Shown piece by piece: positions 7,519 through 17,035 of a stretch of DNA of 55,045 bases. Position 1 is the first letter of the stretch. Every line of letters begins with the position of its first letter. The notes below the pieces were generated by a model, which saw nothing but the letters and a program-made list of their open reading frames with translations, was not told where the DNA came from and made no database searches. Source of the DNA: Acidimicrobiales bacterium (lineage in GTDB: Bacteria; Actinomycetota; Acidimicrobiia; Acidimicrobiales; SZUA-35); NCBI GenBank assembly GCA_020630065.1, contig JAHDCC010000022.1, forward strand, positions 2,568 through 57,612, in the 5' to 3' direction. The position numbers and the translations under genes are program-made.

Positions 7519-9027
7519 TCATGGTTGTTGATTCCTCAGCCATTTGAACCATTGGCTCATCGAGCGTAATGGTCCCATGCGTTGCCCAAACCCGTTCGCT
7601 GCGAGGTCGTCGACGATTTGTTGCGCCGCATATTGCAGCCCCAAGAATGAATCCACTGGTGCATACGGTCCGCCGAGAGTCATCGCTCCCGAAGCGTAAA
7701 CTTTGCCGACGCCGGTCCCGGCGCCTTCGACCTCGAAATTTGGTGTTACTTGTAAACGTCCGAAGGTGTTTTTCCGGGCGCCTCCGCTGTTGATCAGGTC
7801 GGTCAAGAGTCGGTCTCGGTCGACGCCTGCTTCGAGGCCGGTGGCGTCGATAATAAAATCAGCATCAACCGAGATCTGGCCGTTCGGGCCTTCAACTACG
7901 GTACGGATGCCTTGCCCTTCAACAGGGTGGATGTCTTTAACTTGCCCTATGAGCTGAACGTAGGAGCCTTGTTGTTGACATCGGTGGAGCTGGTCGGTCC
8001 ATGAGGCGCGTGGGGCCGTGTTCGTCCCGCCCGTTTGCCGAATCAGGTCAGCTCGGCCTTGTTCATGAAGGTTGAGGAGTTGATCTTTGAGTTGCCCGCC
8101 CCACGCCGCTTTGGGGTAGTTGAACGCTTGGTAGGCGAACCCGTTCTTACCGGTTCGAGTGCCCGCTGACGGCGTTTTCTGAGGTCCGGCTACGTAATTG
8201 CGGAAGAGGTGTAGGACTTGTATCGGGCGGCCCGATTCGTGTTGGTCTAAGAGTCGTTGGAGTACCCGTGACGCCACAATCCCGCTGCCCCGTACCAGTA
8301 CTCGTCCTGGGCGTTGAGCTAATGCTGAGTAGATCTGGCTGTGATCTTCGTAGGCGTTAACGACCCGTGAGAGGTCTTTGTGTTTTACCTTATATTCCTG
8401 GAGATCTTGGAGCATCTTAATGCCCGGGTAGCCGACGGCCACGTGAACAAACCGTGTCCGGTAGATGATTCGAGCATTGTGGTCTTTGGGGGTGAAGACA
8501 ACAAAGTAGCCGCCTTCTGCTCGGCGTCGTATCATCCGAACTTGGCCCAGTTTCAACATCTCGTACCAGCCGATGCGGGCGATCTCTCGTTCGACAGATT
8601 GATAGACCTGTGCGGCTTGGGGTGTGTAGTACTCCGAAAAGATAGGTTCGGTGAGAACGGTCCAAAGGGGTCCGAGTTTTTTGGTGGCTGCGGCTTCTCG
8701 AAACGCATAGCTGGGGAACCCCCAAGGGGAATCGAGAACCGAGCCAGCATCAGACCGAAGACGTTCATAGTCCGGGATCTGTGAGTTGTTCGCTAGAGCT
8801 TTATAGGTTGCGTACGGTTTGTCTTGATTGCCGAGCACGGTGATTTGGCTGGTGTGTACGCCTGCTAATCGTAGGTAGTCGACTACCGTGAACGATCCGA
8901 TACCGCCACCGACCGTGACAAACGGTGTGTCGATTAGCTGTATCCCAGATTGTTGAACCAGTTGATCGTTCCAGACGGCCTGGTCGATCATGTCCTGACG
9001 TAGTTGGTCTACAAATTGGCCCGACAA
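7519..9027 (-). CDS. FAD/NAD(P)-binding oxidoreductase, first gene of the minus-strand operon
   Basis: 502 residues from a TTG start with a good GAGGA ribosome site about 9 nt upstream. Near the N-terminus is a dinucleotide-binding GGGIGSFTVVDYL fold (about 41-53); a second Rossmann motif appears around residue 240 (VLVRGSGIVASRVL), and an IIDATGLE motif near 395 is typical of flavoproteins. A C-terminal YASGAMTLGG segment takes the place of the usual FAD-binding GD region. The arrangement recalls flavin monooxygenases and related two-dinucleotide-binding oxidoreductases, but the substrate is unknown. It lies 54 nt upstream of the small membrane protein gene, and no gene lies between it and the divergent ribosomal operon. 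Co-occurrence with a TSUP transporter makes sulfur-compound redox chemistry a reasonable guess only. Confidence 0.75.
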   Translation of the reverse strand: MSGQFVDQLRQDMIDQAVWNDQLVQQSGIQLIDTPFVTVGGGIGSFTVVDYLRLAGVHTSQITVLGNQDKPYATYKALANNSQIPDYERLRSDAGSVLDSPWGFPSYAFREAAATKKLGPLWTVLTEPIFSEYYTPQAAQVYQSVEREIARIGWYEMLKLGQVRMIRRRAEGGYFVVFTPKDHNARIIYRTRFVHVAVGYPGIKMLQDLQEYKVKHKDLSRVVNAYEDHSQIYSALAQRPGRVLVRGSGIVASRVLQRLLDQHESGRPIQVLHLFRNYVAGPQKTPSAGTRTGKNGFAYQAFNYPKAAWGGQLKDQLLNLHEQGRADLIRQTGGTNTAPRASWTDQLHRCQQQGSYVQLIGQVKDIHPVEGQGIRTVVEGPNGQISVDADFIIDATGLEAGVDRDRLLTDLINSGGARKNTFGRLQVTPNFEVEGAGTGVGKVYASGAMTLGGPYAPVDSFLGLQYAAQQIVDDLAANGFGQRMGPLRSMSQWFKWLRNQQP

Positions 9028-9356
9028 TTCTTAGTTCCTCAAAATCTGACAACGAACGAAAAAAGTAACTGGAGCAGGTCGAACGGCCGTCCGCGCTCGG
9101 TTTATGTAGCGATCATCTCCCTCGTTTACGGTAGCGTAGTCAGAAGGTGTTTAGGTTTCGTCACCTAGTGGATCCGGCGAGATTGGTCGGACCGTGACGG
9201 CAAAATCGTTGCGGTCCCGTTACTTATTATGGCTATCAGACCCCTGGGGCTGAGTTCTGAGGAACCACCGTCGTGGACTGCTAAGATCAAGCGGTCTGGT
9301 TAGGAGTCCACCTTCGGCCTCGTAACCTCTAATTGACGTCTGGGTAGGCCTCAATA

Positions 9357-9370
9357 TTCACTTCGGTGAA
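9357..9370 (+). promoter_or_regulatory. Short UUCG-tetraloop hairpin in the rplC leader
   Basis: TTCAC and GTGAA pair around a TTCG loop, giving the very stable C(UUCG)G configuration. It lies 130 nt before the rplC start and upstream of a larger hairpin, so both could be part of one leader structure if transcription starts further upstream. Confidence 0.45.
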
Positions 9371-9402
9371 GTTGACGGAACCGCTTAGCAAAACCGAGTT
9401 TT

Positions 9403-9433
9403 CGCTCCGCTGGACTGCTTTGCCAGTGGAGCG
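9403..9433 (+). promoter_or_regulatory. Strong stem-loop in the 5' leader of the ribosomal operon
   Basis: CGCTCCGCTGG (9403-9413) pairs with CCAGTGGAGCG (9423-9433) in an 11-bp stem with one G-U pair and a 9-nt loop. No T-run follows, so it is not a simple terminator. Ribosomal operons are often controlled by a ribosomal protein binding such a leader (L4 in the E. coli S10 operon), so this is a candidate autoregulatory element. Confidence 0.5.
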
Positions 9434-9499
9434 TTGGCGTGAATGGCATAGGAATCGTTCGGTTCTGAAAGCCCGCTGACGCAGAAAGAAGATCTAGAA

Positions 9500-10144
9500 A
9501 TGAAAAATAAGGCTGTTGTCGGCAAAAAAGTCGGCATGACACAGGTATGGGATGACGACAATCGCGTCGTTCCTGTAACCGTGTTGGAAGTCTCTCCTTG
9601 CAGAATCGTGCAGGTGAAGACAGAAGAATCTCACGGATACTCGGCTATTCAAGTTACCTTCGGCGAGAAAGAGGCAAAGAAATTGTCTCAACCCGAGGCA
9701 GGACACTTCGCTAAAGCAGGTGTCGCTCCCGGAACCGAATTGCTTGAACTCAGACTCGACGATGTTTCAGAATTTGACGCTGGCCAAGAAATAGCGGCCG
9801 ACATCTTCGAAGCCGGTGAAATGGTTGACGCTATCGGTACCAGTAAAGGTAAAGGTTTCGCTGGTGTAATGAAGCGTCACAACTTCGCCGGTCAGCGTGC
9901 CACTCACGGTGCCCACCTCGTTCACCGCATGCCTGGCGCTGTTGGCCAGTGTGCGACTCCTGCCCGCATCTTTAAAGGTATAAAGATGGCGGGACGTATG
10001 GGTAGTGACAAAGTCACGATTCAAAGCTTGAAAGTCGTTCAAGCTGATGCAGAGAAAAGCCTCTTGCTGGTTAAAGGCTCAGTTCCCGGCCCTAAGGGTG
10101 GAACGGTTGTTATCCGCAACGGAATTAAGAAAGCGAGTAACTGA
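9500..10144 (+). CDS. rplC: Ribosomal protein L3
   Basis: 214 residues, normal length. The bacterial L3 signature is visible in the N-terminal GKKVGMTQVW and in the central segment that carries THGAH and ATPARIFKG, which reaches toward the peptidyl-transferase centre. First gene of the ribosomal operon here, whereas rpsJ usually comes first. Its stop codon shares one base with the rplD start. Confidence 0.97.
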   Translation: MKNKAVVGKKVGMTQVWDDDNRVVPVTVLEVSPCRIVQVKTEESHGYSAIQVTFGEKEAKKLSQPEAGHFAKAGVAPGTELLELRLDDVSEFDAGQEIAADIFEAGEMVDAIGTSKGKGFAGVMKRHNFAGQRATHGAHLVHRMPGAVGQCATPARIFKGIKMAGRMGSDKVTIQSLKVVQADAEKSLLLVKGSVPGPKGGTVVIRNGIKKASN

Positions 10145-10767
10145 TGCCTACCGTTAACGTCAAAACTCTCGCCGGTAAAGCAGCTGGTGCTATCGATCTT
10201 GACGAGTCTGTGTTTGGTGTCGAGCCAAACGTACCCGTCATGCACCAGGTGGTCACCGCTCAGCTAGCCGCTCGTCGTGCTGGCACTCAAAGCACTAAGG
10301 GTCGTTCAGAAGTTCGAGGCGGCGGCGCAAAACCTTGGAAACAAAAAGGTACAGGTCGAGCACGAGCCGGTTCTTCTAGCTCTCCTATCTGGATTGGTGG
10401 TGGCATCGCTCACGGGCCGAAGCCACGTAAATACAATCAACGAACCAATAAGAAGATGATCAAGCTGGCTCTCAGCTCAGCTCTGTCTGATCGGGTCTCC
10501 GAAGACAAGCTGATCGTGGTCGACGATCTGTCGTTCGATACTCCTTCTACCAAAGCTGCGGTGAAAGCGATCGAAGCTCTTGGAATCGACGGACGAGTTC
10601 TGGTTGTGGTGGAAGATCTTGATTCCGCTGCGGCTAAGAGCTTCCGTAACATCGAAAAGGTTCAACTCTTGACGGTCGGTCAGCTCAATGCGTACGACGT
10701 GTTGGTGAATGACTACCTTCTGATCACCCAGTCCAGCTTGTTGGGCTCCGACTCCGAGGAAGCATAA
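10144..10767 (+). CDS. rplD: Ribosomal protein L4
   Basis: 207 residues. The long internal loop that lines the exit tunnel is visible (KGRSEVRGGGAKPWKQKGTGRARAG, abbreviated here to its KPWKQKGTGRARAG core, about residues 63-76). L4 is also the classical autoregulator of S10-type operons, which makes the leader hairpins upstream of rplC relevant. One-base overlaps join it to rplC and rplW. Confidence 0.97.
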   Translation: MPTVNVKTLAGKAAGAIDLDESVFGVEPNVPVMHQVVTAQLAARRAGTQSTKGRSEVRGGGAKPWKQKGTGRARAGSSSSPIWIGGGIAHGPKPRKYNQRTNKKMIKLALSSALSDRVSEDKLIVVDDLSFDTPSTKAAVKAIEALGIDGRVLVVVEDLDSAAAKSFRNIEKVQLLTVGQLNAYDVLVNDYLLITQSSLLGSDSEEA

Positions 10768-11060
10768 TGAAGAATCCTCACGACATAATCCTCCGGCCAA
10801 TCGTTTCTGAAAAAACGTACGCCCGGAACGCGGCATACAACGCATACACGTTCGCAGTTGACGCATCGGCCACCAAAGGTCAGATCCGAACCGCGGTCGA
10901 AGCTATCTTCGAAGACGTCAAAGTAGCGAAGGTAAACACGTTGAACCGTAAGGGTAAAACCACACGGAATCGTCGAACCAACACACAGTCGTCTAAGCCG
11001 ACTGTGAAGCACGCGATCGTCACCCTCTCTGAGGGCGAAATAGAACTCTTCACCACGTAG
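10767..11060 (+). CDS. rplW: Ribosomal protein L23
   Basis: 97 residues of normal length, with the typical N-terminal [13 protein letters not shown] and the basic loop [10 protein letters not shown]23 sits at the tunnel exit and is a docking site for trigger factor and SRP. It starts in the last base of the rplD stop and ends 10 nt before rplB. Confidence 0.96.
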   Translation: MKNPHDIILRPIVSEKTYARNAAYNAYTFAVDASATKGQIRTAVEAIFEDVKVAKVNTLNRKGKTTRNRRTNTQSSKPTVKHAIVTLSEGEIELFTT

Positions 11061-11070
11061 GGGATATGTG

Positions 11071-11907
11071 ATGGCTATTCGGAAACGTAAACCAAGCAGT
11101 CCAGGACGTAGGTTCCAGACAAGCTCAGACTTCTCAGAGTTGACAACCTCATCTCCCGAGAAGTCCTTGCTCGTCAAGCAGTCTTCTACCGGTGGACGAA
11201 ACAACTACGGTCGTAAGACCGCCCGTCACCGTGGAGGCGGCCACAAGCGCCGTTACCGCGTGATTGACTTCCGTCGGACCAAAGACGACGTTCCAGCATC
11301 AGTCGCTTCGATCGAATATGATCCGAACCGAAACTGCCGGATCGCTCTTCTTAACTATCGAGATGGTGAGAAGCGTTACATCCTCGCTCCTCGTGGTCTT
11401 TCTGTCGGCGACACCGTCACATCGGGAACTACCGCAGATATCAAACCCGGCAACGCTCTGCCGTTGCGCTACATTCCGGTCGGTACCGTAGTTCATGCGG
11501 TTGAACTTCGGCCAGGTGGCGGCGCAAGTCTGGGTCGTTCTGCTGGTACCAGCATCCAGCTGGTAGCGAAAGAGGGCTCAACGGCCACTCTGCGTCTACC
11601 AAGTACTGAGATGCGTCGAGTGTCGATCGACTGCCGAGGTACTGTCGGTGAAGTCGGTAACGCTGAAGCCGAGTTGGTAAAGATCGGCAAAGCCGGTCGA
11701 AGCCGTTGGAAAGGCAAACGACCACAGACCCGTGGTGTTGCCATGAACCCGGTTGACCATCCACATGGTGGTGGTGAAGGTAAATCTTCGGGTGGACGTC
11801 ACCCAGTATCACCTTGGGGTCAGCCTGAGGGAAGAACACGCAAGAAGGGCAAGAAGTCTGATGCCCAGATAATCCGCCGTCGGCGGACCCGTGGAGGTAG
11901 AAGGTAG
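11071..11907 (+). CDS. rplB: Ribosomal protein L2
   Basis: 278 residues from the ATG at 11071, which has AGGGGA about 6 nt upstream; a GTG one codon earlier is the alternative. The conserved [19 protein letters not shown] segment near residues 45-63 and the C-terminal [13 protein letters not shown] motif containing the functionally important His are both intact. L2 is an essential 23S rRNA-binding protein near the peptidyl-transferase centre. Confidence 0.97.
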   Translation: MAIRKRKPSSPGRRFQTSSDFSELTTSSPEKSLLVKQSSTGGRNNYGRKTARHRGGGHKRRYRVIDFRRTKDDVPASVASIEYDPNRNCRIALLNYRDGEKRYILAPRGLSVGDTVTSGTTADIKPGNALPLRYIPVGTVVHAVELRPGGGASLGRSAGTSIQLVAKEGSTATLRLPSTEMRRVSIDCRGTVGEVGNAEAELVKIGKAGRSRWKGKRPQTRGVAMNPVDHPHGGGEGKSSGGRHPVSPWGQPEGRTRKKGKKSDAQIIRRRRTRGGRR

Positions 11908-11909
11908 AT

Positions 11910-12188
11910 ATGCCACGCAGTCTCAAAAAAGGTGCATTCGTCGACGACCACCTGCTAAAGAAGGTCGACAAGCTAAACGAAACCAACGACAAGCGAGTCA
12001 TCAAAACATGGTCTCGTCGCTCAACCATCATTCCCGACATGGTAGGTCATACCATTGCCGTGCATGACGGTCGTAAGCACGTCCCGGTTTATATCACCGA
12101 ATCTATGGTGGGTCACAAGTTGGGCGAGTTCTCACCAACTCGCACCTTCAAGTTCCACGCTGGTCAAGAACGGACGGGTCGTCGATAA
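11910..12188 (+). CDS. rpsS: Ribosomal protein S19
   Basis: 92 residues, normal length. Starts [16 protein letters not shown] and contains the conserved [13 protein letters not shown] and [10 protein letters not shown] segments. It lies 2 nt after rplB and shares one base with the start of rplV. S19 binds 16S rRNA in the 30S head with S13. Confidence 0.97.
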   Translation: MPRSLKKGAFVDDHLLKKVDKLNETNDKRVIKTWSRRSTIIPDMVGHTIAVHDGRKHVPVYITESMVGHKLGEFSPTRTFKFHAGQERTGRR

Positions 12189-12808
12189 TGGCAACTAAAA
12201 CCGAAGACCGCAACGGAACATTGGCTAAAGCTCGAGGCATTCGTATGTCTGCCTCGAAAGCCCGGATCGTGCTAGACCTCATCCGAGGAAAACACGTGAC
12301 CGAAGCGGCCCACATCCTAGAATTCTCGGAGCGGCTCGCTGCAGAACCAATTCTTAAGGTTCTACGTTCAGCGATCGCTAACGCAGTTCACAACGATGAA
12401 CTTAACGAAGACGAGCTCTACGTATCTGAATGTTATGCCGACGGTGGCCCAACGCTTAAGCGATTCCGCCCTCGTGCTCGAGGTCGAGCAGGACGCATTC
12501 AGAAAAAGACATGCCACATCACTGTGGTAGTTGCTCGCCTTTCAGAAGAAGATCTTGAAGCCAAACGAGCTCACGAAGAGCGTCAAGCAGAGAAATCTTC
12601 AGCAACATCGAAGAAGTCTGATGCTGCGACTCGTCGTAAGCGAGTGGCTAAGAGCAAGCCTAAGTCGGACGACGCTGTGGCTGAAAAAGAAGCAGTCGAG
12701 AACGAACCGCAAGACGCCGTAGAGGCAGAAGAATCGCCAGTGGACGAGGTTGTCCCTGACGACGCAGCAGAAGATGCTGCCGAAGCTACTTCGGAGGAGG
12801 AAGAGTAA
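12188..12808 (+). CDS. rplV: Ribosomal protein L22 with long acidic C-terminal extension
   Basis: 206 residues, nearly twice the usual length of about 110-115. Residues 1 to about 115 form an ordinary L22 with the exit-tunnel hairpin ([21 protein letters not shown] region). The tail is Lys/Arg-rich at first (about 120-160) and then almost purely Glu, Asp, Ala, Val and Ser to the terminal EEEE. The tail is read in the same frame with no break and the next gene overlaps the stop by one base, so it is not an annotation artefact. Related long, low-complexity L22 tails occur in other actinobacteria; their role is not established. Confidence 0.95.
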   Translation: MATKTEDRNGTLAKARGIRMSASKARIVLDLIRGKHVTEAAHILEFSERLAAEPILKVLRSAIANAVHNDELNEDELYVSECYADGGPTLKRFRPRARGRAGRIQKKTCHITVVVARLSEEDLEAKRAHEERQAEKSSATSKKSDAATRRKRVAKSKPKSDDAVAEKEAVENEPQDAVEAEESPVDEVVPDDAAEDAAEATSEEEE

Positions 12809-13722
12809 TGGGTCAGAAAGTACATCCATACGGATTCCGACTTGGTGTAACCACCGAGTGGAAATCTCGCTGGATTGCCGATCGTGAAGAGTACCGGAAC
12901 TTCCTAATCGAAGACTCCAACATCCGTAAGTTTCTTATGGAACAGCTTCCCAACGCTGCGATAAGCCGCATCGAAGTTGAACGCACTGGCGAGAAACTCC
13001 AGATCGACGTTCACACCGCTCGTCCCGGCATCGTTATCGGTCGTAAAGGTTCTGAAGCCGATCGACTGCGTCAAGGACTAACCAAGCTCACCGGTAACTC
13101 AAAGGTGAAGCTCAACATCATCGAAATCAAGCAGCCAGAACTCGACGCTGCCTTGATCGCTCAAGGTGTTGCCGATCAGCTCACCGGTCGTATGGCGTTC
13201 CGTCGTGCGATGAAGCGAGCTATGCAAAACGCTATGAAAGCCGGAGCAAAGGGTATTCGTATCCAATCTTCTGGCCGTCTTGGTGGCGCTGAGATGGGTC
13301 GAACCGAATGGTACCGAGAAGGTCGAGTCCCTCTCCACACCCTTCGGGCCGACATCGACTACGGTCTGCGTGAAGCGCACACCACCTACGGTCGAATCGG
13401 TGTCAAAGTATGGCTTTACAAAGGCGACATCCTGCCGTACAAAGCCAGCAGTGACAAAGCGACACAAGAAGCTGCGATGGCGGCAGGTCAGGCGGCAACG
13501 CCAGCTGCCCCTAAGCCAATTGTTTCGTCTTCTCGTCGCCCAAAGGCAGCAGTTGCTGCACCTGAGGTTGAAGAAGCCGCAATCGAAGAGCCGGCTCCGC
13601 TAGTTAAAGAAGCCGACCCAGCGTTCGAGCGCCTCCTCGCTGAAGAAGAAGCGATCGAAGCGACTCTCGAAAAAGACAAGTCGTCTGAAACGCTGAACTT
13701 CCGCCAAGGGGACGGTGACTAA
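12808..13722 (+). CDS. rpsC: Ribosomal protein S3 with long C-terminal extension
   Basis: 304 residues against about 210-275 in most bacteria. The N-terminal [13 protein letters not shown], the KH domain ([16 protein letters not shown]) and the C-terminal core ([25 protein letters not shown] region) are complete. From about residue 220 the protein becomes Ala/Pro-rich and then strongly acidic ([27 protein letters not shown]). This parallels the acidic tail on L22 encoded directly upstream. S3 lines the mRNA entry channel of the 30S subunit. Confidence 0.96.
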   Translation: MGQKVHPYGFRLGVTTEWKSRWIADREEYRNFLIEDSNIRKFLMEQLPNAAISRIEVERTGEKLQIDVHTARPGIVIGRKGSEADRLRQGLTKLTGNSKVKLNIIEIKQPELDAALIAQGVADQLTGRMAFRRAMKRAMQNAMKAGAKGIRIQSSGRLGGAEMGRTEWYREGRVPLHTLRADIDYGLREAHTTYGRIGVKVWLYKGDILPYKASSDKATQEAAMAAGQAATPAAPKPIVSSSRRPKAAVAAPEVEEAAIEEPAPLVKEADPAFERLLAEEEAIEATLEKDKSSETLNFRQGDGD

Positions 13723-13724
13723 CA

Positions 13725-14156
13725 ATGTTGATGCCTAAGAAGGTTAAGCACCGCAAACAACACCGCGGTCGCACAAGAGGTGTCGCCAAAGGCGCTACCA
13801 ACGTTTCGTACGGTGACTACGGCCTACAGGTTCTTGAACCAGGCTGGATTACGTCCCGACAGATCGAAGCTGCTCGTATTGCCATGACCCGCCACGTTAA
13901 ACGAGGTGGTAAGGTCTGGATCAACGTTTTCCCAGACAAGCCAGTTACGTCTAAACCGGCCGAAACCCGCATGGGTTCTGGTAAAGGTAACGTCGAACAT
14001 TGGGTTGCCGTGGTGAAACCTGGTCGAGTTATTTTCGAGCTTTCGTACCCAGAAGACAAGATCGCTCGCGAAGCTATCGACAAAGCGATCCAAAAGTTGC
14101 CGGTTAAGGCACGAGTCATAACTCGAGAGGATGGCTTTGATGGCTGCATTGGCTGA
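13725..14156 (+). CDS. rplP: Ribosomal protein L16
   Basis: 143 residues with the actinobacterial-type start ML-P-(K/R)VKHRKQHRG and the conserved RMGSGKG segment near residue 85. The upstream start at 13725 fits the usual ML-P N-terminus better than the ATG at 13731. L16 helps position tRNA in the A site. The end overlaps rpmC. Confidence 0.96.
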   Translation: MLMPKKVKHRKQHRGRTRGVAKGATNVSYGDYGLQVLEPGWITSRQIEAARIAMTRHVKRGGKVWINVFPDKPVTSKPAETRMGSGKGNVEHWVAVVKPGRVIFELSYPEDKIAREAIDKAIQKLPVKARVITREDGFDGCIG

Positions 14157-14358
14157 CCAATCCGACGTTGACCTACAAGAACAGCGAGATGAGTTCAAGA
14201 AAGAACTCTTTAATCTACGCTTCCAGCTGGCTACCGGTCAGCTTGAAAACACGGCTCGGATCGCTACGGTCCGCAAAGAGGTAGCTCGAATTAACACCGA
14301 GCTACGTGGCCGAGAGATTGCCGCCGCAGAGGCCCTAGCGGCTGAAGGAGATTCATGA
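14140..14358 (+). CDS. rpmC: Ribosomal protein L29
   Basis: 72 residues from the ATG at 14140; an ATG at 14131 in the same frame is also possible, but the GAGAGG ribosome site is best spaced for 14140. The core [18 protein letters not shown] and RKEVARI are diagnostic. It overlaps the end of rplP by 17 nt, and its stop overlaps the start of rpsQ. Confidence 0.94.
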   Translation: MAALADQSDVDLQEQRDEFKKELFNLRFQLATGQLENTARIATVRKEVARINTELRGREIAAAEALAAEGDS

Positions 14359-14630
14359 TGGCCGAGACAACTACCGATCGGTCAAGTAGTCGCAAAGTGC
14401 GTGAAGGCCTTGTTGTATCAACCAAGATGGACAAGACGGCAGTGGTCGAAGTTACCCGCCGTTCTCGACATCCGCAGTACGACAAGACTGTTCAAAAAGC
14501 AAAGCGCTACTTTGCCCACGACGAAACTAACGACCTAAATGAAGGCGATCGCGTGCGTATCGTCGAGACCCGCCCACTTTCAGCTAAGAAACGTTGGCGT
14601 GTCCTTGAAGTGCTGGAGCGTGCAAGGTGA
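14355..14630 (+). CDS. rpsQ: Ribosomal protein S17
   Basis: 91 residues; either of two consecutive ATGs (14355, 14358) could be used with the AAGGAG site at 14345-14350. The S17 core is clear: [16 protein letters not shown], then HPQYDKTV and [18 protein letters not shown]. The stop overlaps the GTG start of rplN by 3 nt within a GTGA. Confidence 0.95.
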   Translation: MMAETTTDRSSSRKVREGLVVSTKMDKTAVVEVTRRSRHPQYDKTVQKAKRYFAHDETNDLNEGDRVRIVETRPLSAKKRWRVLEVLERAR

Positions 14631-14995
14631 TCCAACAAGAATCTCGACTCAAGGTTGCCGACAACTCCGGTGCCAAAGAAGTCCTCTGTATCAAGGTACT
14701 TGGCGGTTCTCGCCGTCGTTATGCCGGTATCGGCGACATCTTCGTTGCGACTGTAAAAGATGCACTTCCGGGTGCAGCAGTCAAAAAGGGCGAAGTTGTT
14801 CGTTGCGTAGTAGTTCGAACCAAGAAGGAACGTCGTCGTCCAGACGGTTCCTACATTCGTTTCGACGAAAACGCAGCGGTTCTGATCGATGATCAGAAAG
14901 CGCCTCGTGGCACTCGTATCTTTGGTCCGGTAGGTCGTGAACTGCGTGACGCTAAGTTCATGCGTATCGTTTCGCTCGCTCCGGAGGTGCTCTAA
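14627..14995 (+). CDS. rplN: Ribosomal protein L14
   Basis: 122 residues, exactly the usual length, starting with [21 protein letters not shown] and the C-terminal GPVGRELRD[14 protein letters not shown] are diagnostic. L14 binds 23S rRNA at the subunit interface and is a docking site for the silencing factor RsfS. Confidence 0.97.
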   Translation: MIQQESRLKVADNSGAKEVLCIKVLGGSRRRYAGIGDIFVATVKDALPGAAVKKGEVVRCVVVRTKKERRRPDGSYIRFDENAAVLIDDQKAPRGTRIFGPVGRELRDAKFMRIVSLAPEVL

Positions 14996-15319
14996 ATGAA
15001 AATCCGTAAGGGAGATAAAGTTCGGGTACTGAGTGGCAAGGACCGCAACACCGAAGGTGTCGTGACCGCCGCTATGCCAGCCAAAGGCAAAGTGATCGTT
15101 GAAGGTGTAAATACCGCTCAACGCCACACGAAACCTCGGTCGGCTGAAGAGCCCGGTGGCATCTTAGAAAAAGACATGCCTATCGATGCGTCAAACGTGG
15201 CTGTAATCAGTCCTAAAGACGGCAAGCCAACCCGTGTTGGTTATGAAATCCAAAAAGACGGTACCAAGATCCGAGTTTGTAAACGGACGGGAGCCGAAAT
15301 TCCGGAGGTGAATGAATGA
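14996..15319 (+). CDS. rplX: Ribosomal protein L24
   Basis: 107 residues beginning directly after the rplN stop. The KOW motif is visible at the N-terminus ([18 protein letters not shown]) along with [11 protein letters not shown] in the middle. L24 initiates 50S assembly. It overlaps rplE by 4 nt. Confidence 0.97.
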   Translation: MKIRKGDKVRVLSGKDRNTEGVVTAAMPAKGKVIVEGVNTAQRHTKPRSAEEPGGILEKDMPIDASNVAVISPKDGKPTRVGYEIQKDGTKIRVCKRTGAEIPEVNE

Positions 15320-15885
15320 GTACCAAACTGATTCCTCGCTTTAAAGTCCAGTACAACGAAACCGTACGGGACCAGCTAAAAGCCGAACTTGAACTCAGCA
15401 ATGTGATGGACGTTCCTCGCTTCGAGAAAATCGTCATCAATATGGGTGTAGGTGAAGCGATCCTTAACAAGAAGCACCTTGAAGGCGCGATTAATGACTT
15501 GACGTTGATCGCTGGTCAAAAGCCAGTTGTCACCAAAGCCAAGAAAGCTATCGCTAACTTCAAGTTGCGTGAAGGAAACGCCGTCGGCTGCAAAGTCACC
15601 TTACGCGGCGACCAAATGTGGGAATTCTTCGACCGGCTTGTAACGCTGTCGATTCCCCGCATCCGTGATTTCCGGGGTCTGAGCCCAAAGTCGTTTGACG
15701 GTAGTGGAAATTACACGTTCGGTCTATCCGAACAACTTATGTTCCCAGAGATCAGCTACGACAGCGTAGATGTGAACCGGGGTATGGATATCACCATCGT
15801 TACCACCGCACGTACCAACGCAGAAGGTAAAGCATTACTCGAAGCGTTCAAATTCCCGTTCCGGCGTGAAGGGCAGGCCCAGTAA
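15316..15885 (+). CDS. rplE: Ribosomal protein L5
   Basis: 189 residues. The conserved [27 protein letters not shown] and C-terminal [11 protein letters not shown] motifs are all present. L5 binds 5S rRNA in the central protuberance. ATGA overlap with rplX and a one-base overlap with rpsN. Confidence 0.97.
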   Translation: MSTKLIPRFKVQYNETVRDQLKAELELSNVMDVPRFEKIVINMGVGEAILNKKHLEGAINDLTLIAGQKPVVTKAKKAIANFKLREGNAVGCKVTLRGDQMWEFFDRLVTLSIPRIRDFRGLSPKSFDGSGNYTFGLSEQLMFPEISYDSVDVNRGMDITIVTTARTNAEGKALLEAFKFPFRREGQAQ

Positions 15886-16070
15886 TGGCCAAAAAAGCAC
15901 TTATAAACAAGCAGAAGAAAACTCCTAAGTTTAAGGTCCGTGGTTACACCCGTTGTAACCGTTGCGGCCGACCACGTGCGGTGTACCGCAAGTTTGGTCT
16001 CTGCAGAGTTTGTTTCCGTGAGATGGCTCATGCCGGAGAAATCCCTGGCGTGACCAAGGCAAGTTGGTAG
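15885..16070 (+). CDS. rpsN: Ribosomal protein S14, zinc-binding type
   Basis: 61 residues, the short form of S14 that coordinates zinc. The ligands are visible in [20 protein letters not shown]. The C-terminal [18 protein letters not shown] is standard. In the actinobacterial and many other Gram-positive S10/spc operons this zinc form occupies the same place between L5 and S8. Confidence 0.97.
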   Translation: MAKKALINKQKKTPKFKVRGYTRCNRCGRPRAVYRKFGLCRVCFREMAHAGEIPGVTKASW

Positions 16071-16084
16071 GGGGCTGAACGTAT

Positions 16085-16489
16085 ATGTCTATGACAGATC
16101 CAATAGCTGACATGCTCACTCGAATTCGCAACGCCAATACGGCGATGCACGACGAAGTATCGATGCCATCGTCAAACCTGAAACTTGCTCTCGCTGAAGT
16201 TCTTAAATCAGAGGGTTACATTAACGAGTTTGAAGCAGTTGAAAACGTTGAGAAGCCAGGCGCAACCCTGACCATCAACATGCGCTACTCGCCAGAGCGA
16301 GAGCGTGTTATCAACGGAATCAAGCGAATCTCTAAGCCCGGTCTTCGGGTTTATACCAAGAAGGACCAGATCCCTCGTGTTCTGGGTGGACTTGGTGTAG
16401 CAGTATTGTCCACGAATAAGGGACTCATCACCGATCGTGCAGCTCGTAAGGCACGTGTCGGCGGCGAGATTCTCTGCTACGTCTGGTAG
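16085..16489 (+). CDS. rpsH: Ribosomal protein S8
   Basis: 134 residues beginning [17 protein letters not shown]; the ATG two codons later is an alternative start. The C-terminal [26 protein letters not shown] is typical. S8 binds helix 21 of 16S rRNA and in E. coli is the regulator of the spc operon. Confidence 0.96.
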   Translation: MSMTDPIADMLTRIRNANTAMHDEVSMPSSNLKLALAEVLKSEGYINEFEAVENVEKPGATLTINMRYSPERERVINGIKRISKPGLRVYTKKDQIPRVLGGLGVAVLSTNKGLITDRAARKARVGGEILCYVW

Positions 16490-16495
16490 GCCACT

Positions 16496-17035
16496 ATGTC
16501 ACGTATTGGTAATTCACCTATTTCAATTCCATCGGGTGTTGACGTCTCAGTATCGGGCCAGCAGGTAACGGTCAAAGGTTCAAAAGGGTCACTTGATGTC
16601 ACCCTTCCTGAATCGATCTCTGCGTCGGTTGAAGATGGCACGGTTACGGTTGCTCGAGCTAACGACGAGACCAAAGCCAAGTCACTTCATGGCCTTAATC
16701 GGTCGTTGGTAAACAACATGATTATCGGTGTTTCCGAGGGTTATCGCAAAGACCTCGAAATCGTCGGTGTTGGTTATCGTGCAGCGGCCAAAGGCAGCTC
16801 AAAACTTGAGATGGCGCTTGGTTTCAGCCACCCTGTGGTAGTCGAAGCACCTGACGGTGTTACGTTCGATGTTCCTGAGCCAACCAAAATTGGTGTCATC
16901 GGAATCGATAAACAAATAGTCGGTCAGGTCGCAGCTGAAATTCGATCTCACCGTCCACCTGAGCCTTACAAAGGCAAAGGCGTCCGTTACGCCGGCGAGC
17001 ATATTATTCGCAAGGCCGGAAAGGCGAGCAAGTAA
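16496..17035 (+). CDS. rplF: Ribosomal protein L6
   Basis: 179 residues with the two duplicated L6 domains; [12 protein letters not shown] at the start and [14 protein letters not shown] near the C-terminus are signatures of the family. L6 lies near the factor-binding site on the 50S subunit. The stop shares one base with the rplR start. Confidence 0.97.
   Translation: MSRIGNSPISIPSGVDVSVSGQQVTVKGSKGSLDVTLPESISASVEDGTVTVARANDETKAKSLHGLNRSLVNNMIIGVSEGYRKDLEIVGVGYRAAAKGSSKLEMALGFSHPVVVEAPDGVTFDVPEPTKIGVIGIDKQIVGQVAAEIRSHRPPEPYKGKGVRYAGEHIIRKAGKASK

Larger units (their letters stand above)
9028..9499. other. Divergent control region and leader of the ribosomal protein operon
   Basis: This 472-nt stretch separates the minus-strand FAD gene from rplC. 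It contains no gene; in particular rpsJ, which usually precedes rplC, is absent. It holds two stem-loops close to rplC (listed separately) and a weak promoter candidate: TTGACG at 9333-9338 and TATTCA at 9355-9360 with a 16-nt spacer. Confidence 0.6.

Noticed and set aside
9333-9360. Promoter TTGACG-N16-TATTCA for the ribosomal operon
   Set aside because: The -10 lacks the last consensus T, and transcription from it would omit or cut the first hairpin; kept only as a weak candidate in the region entry.
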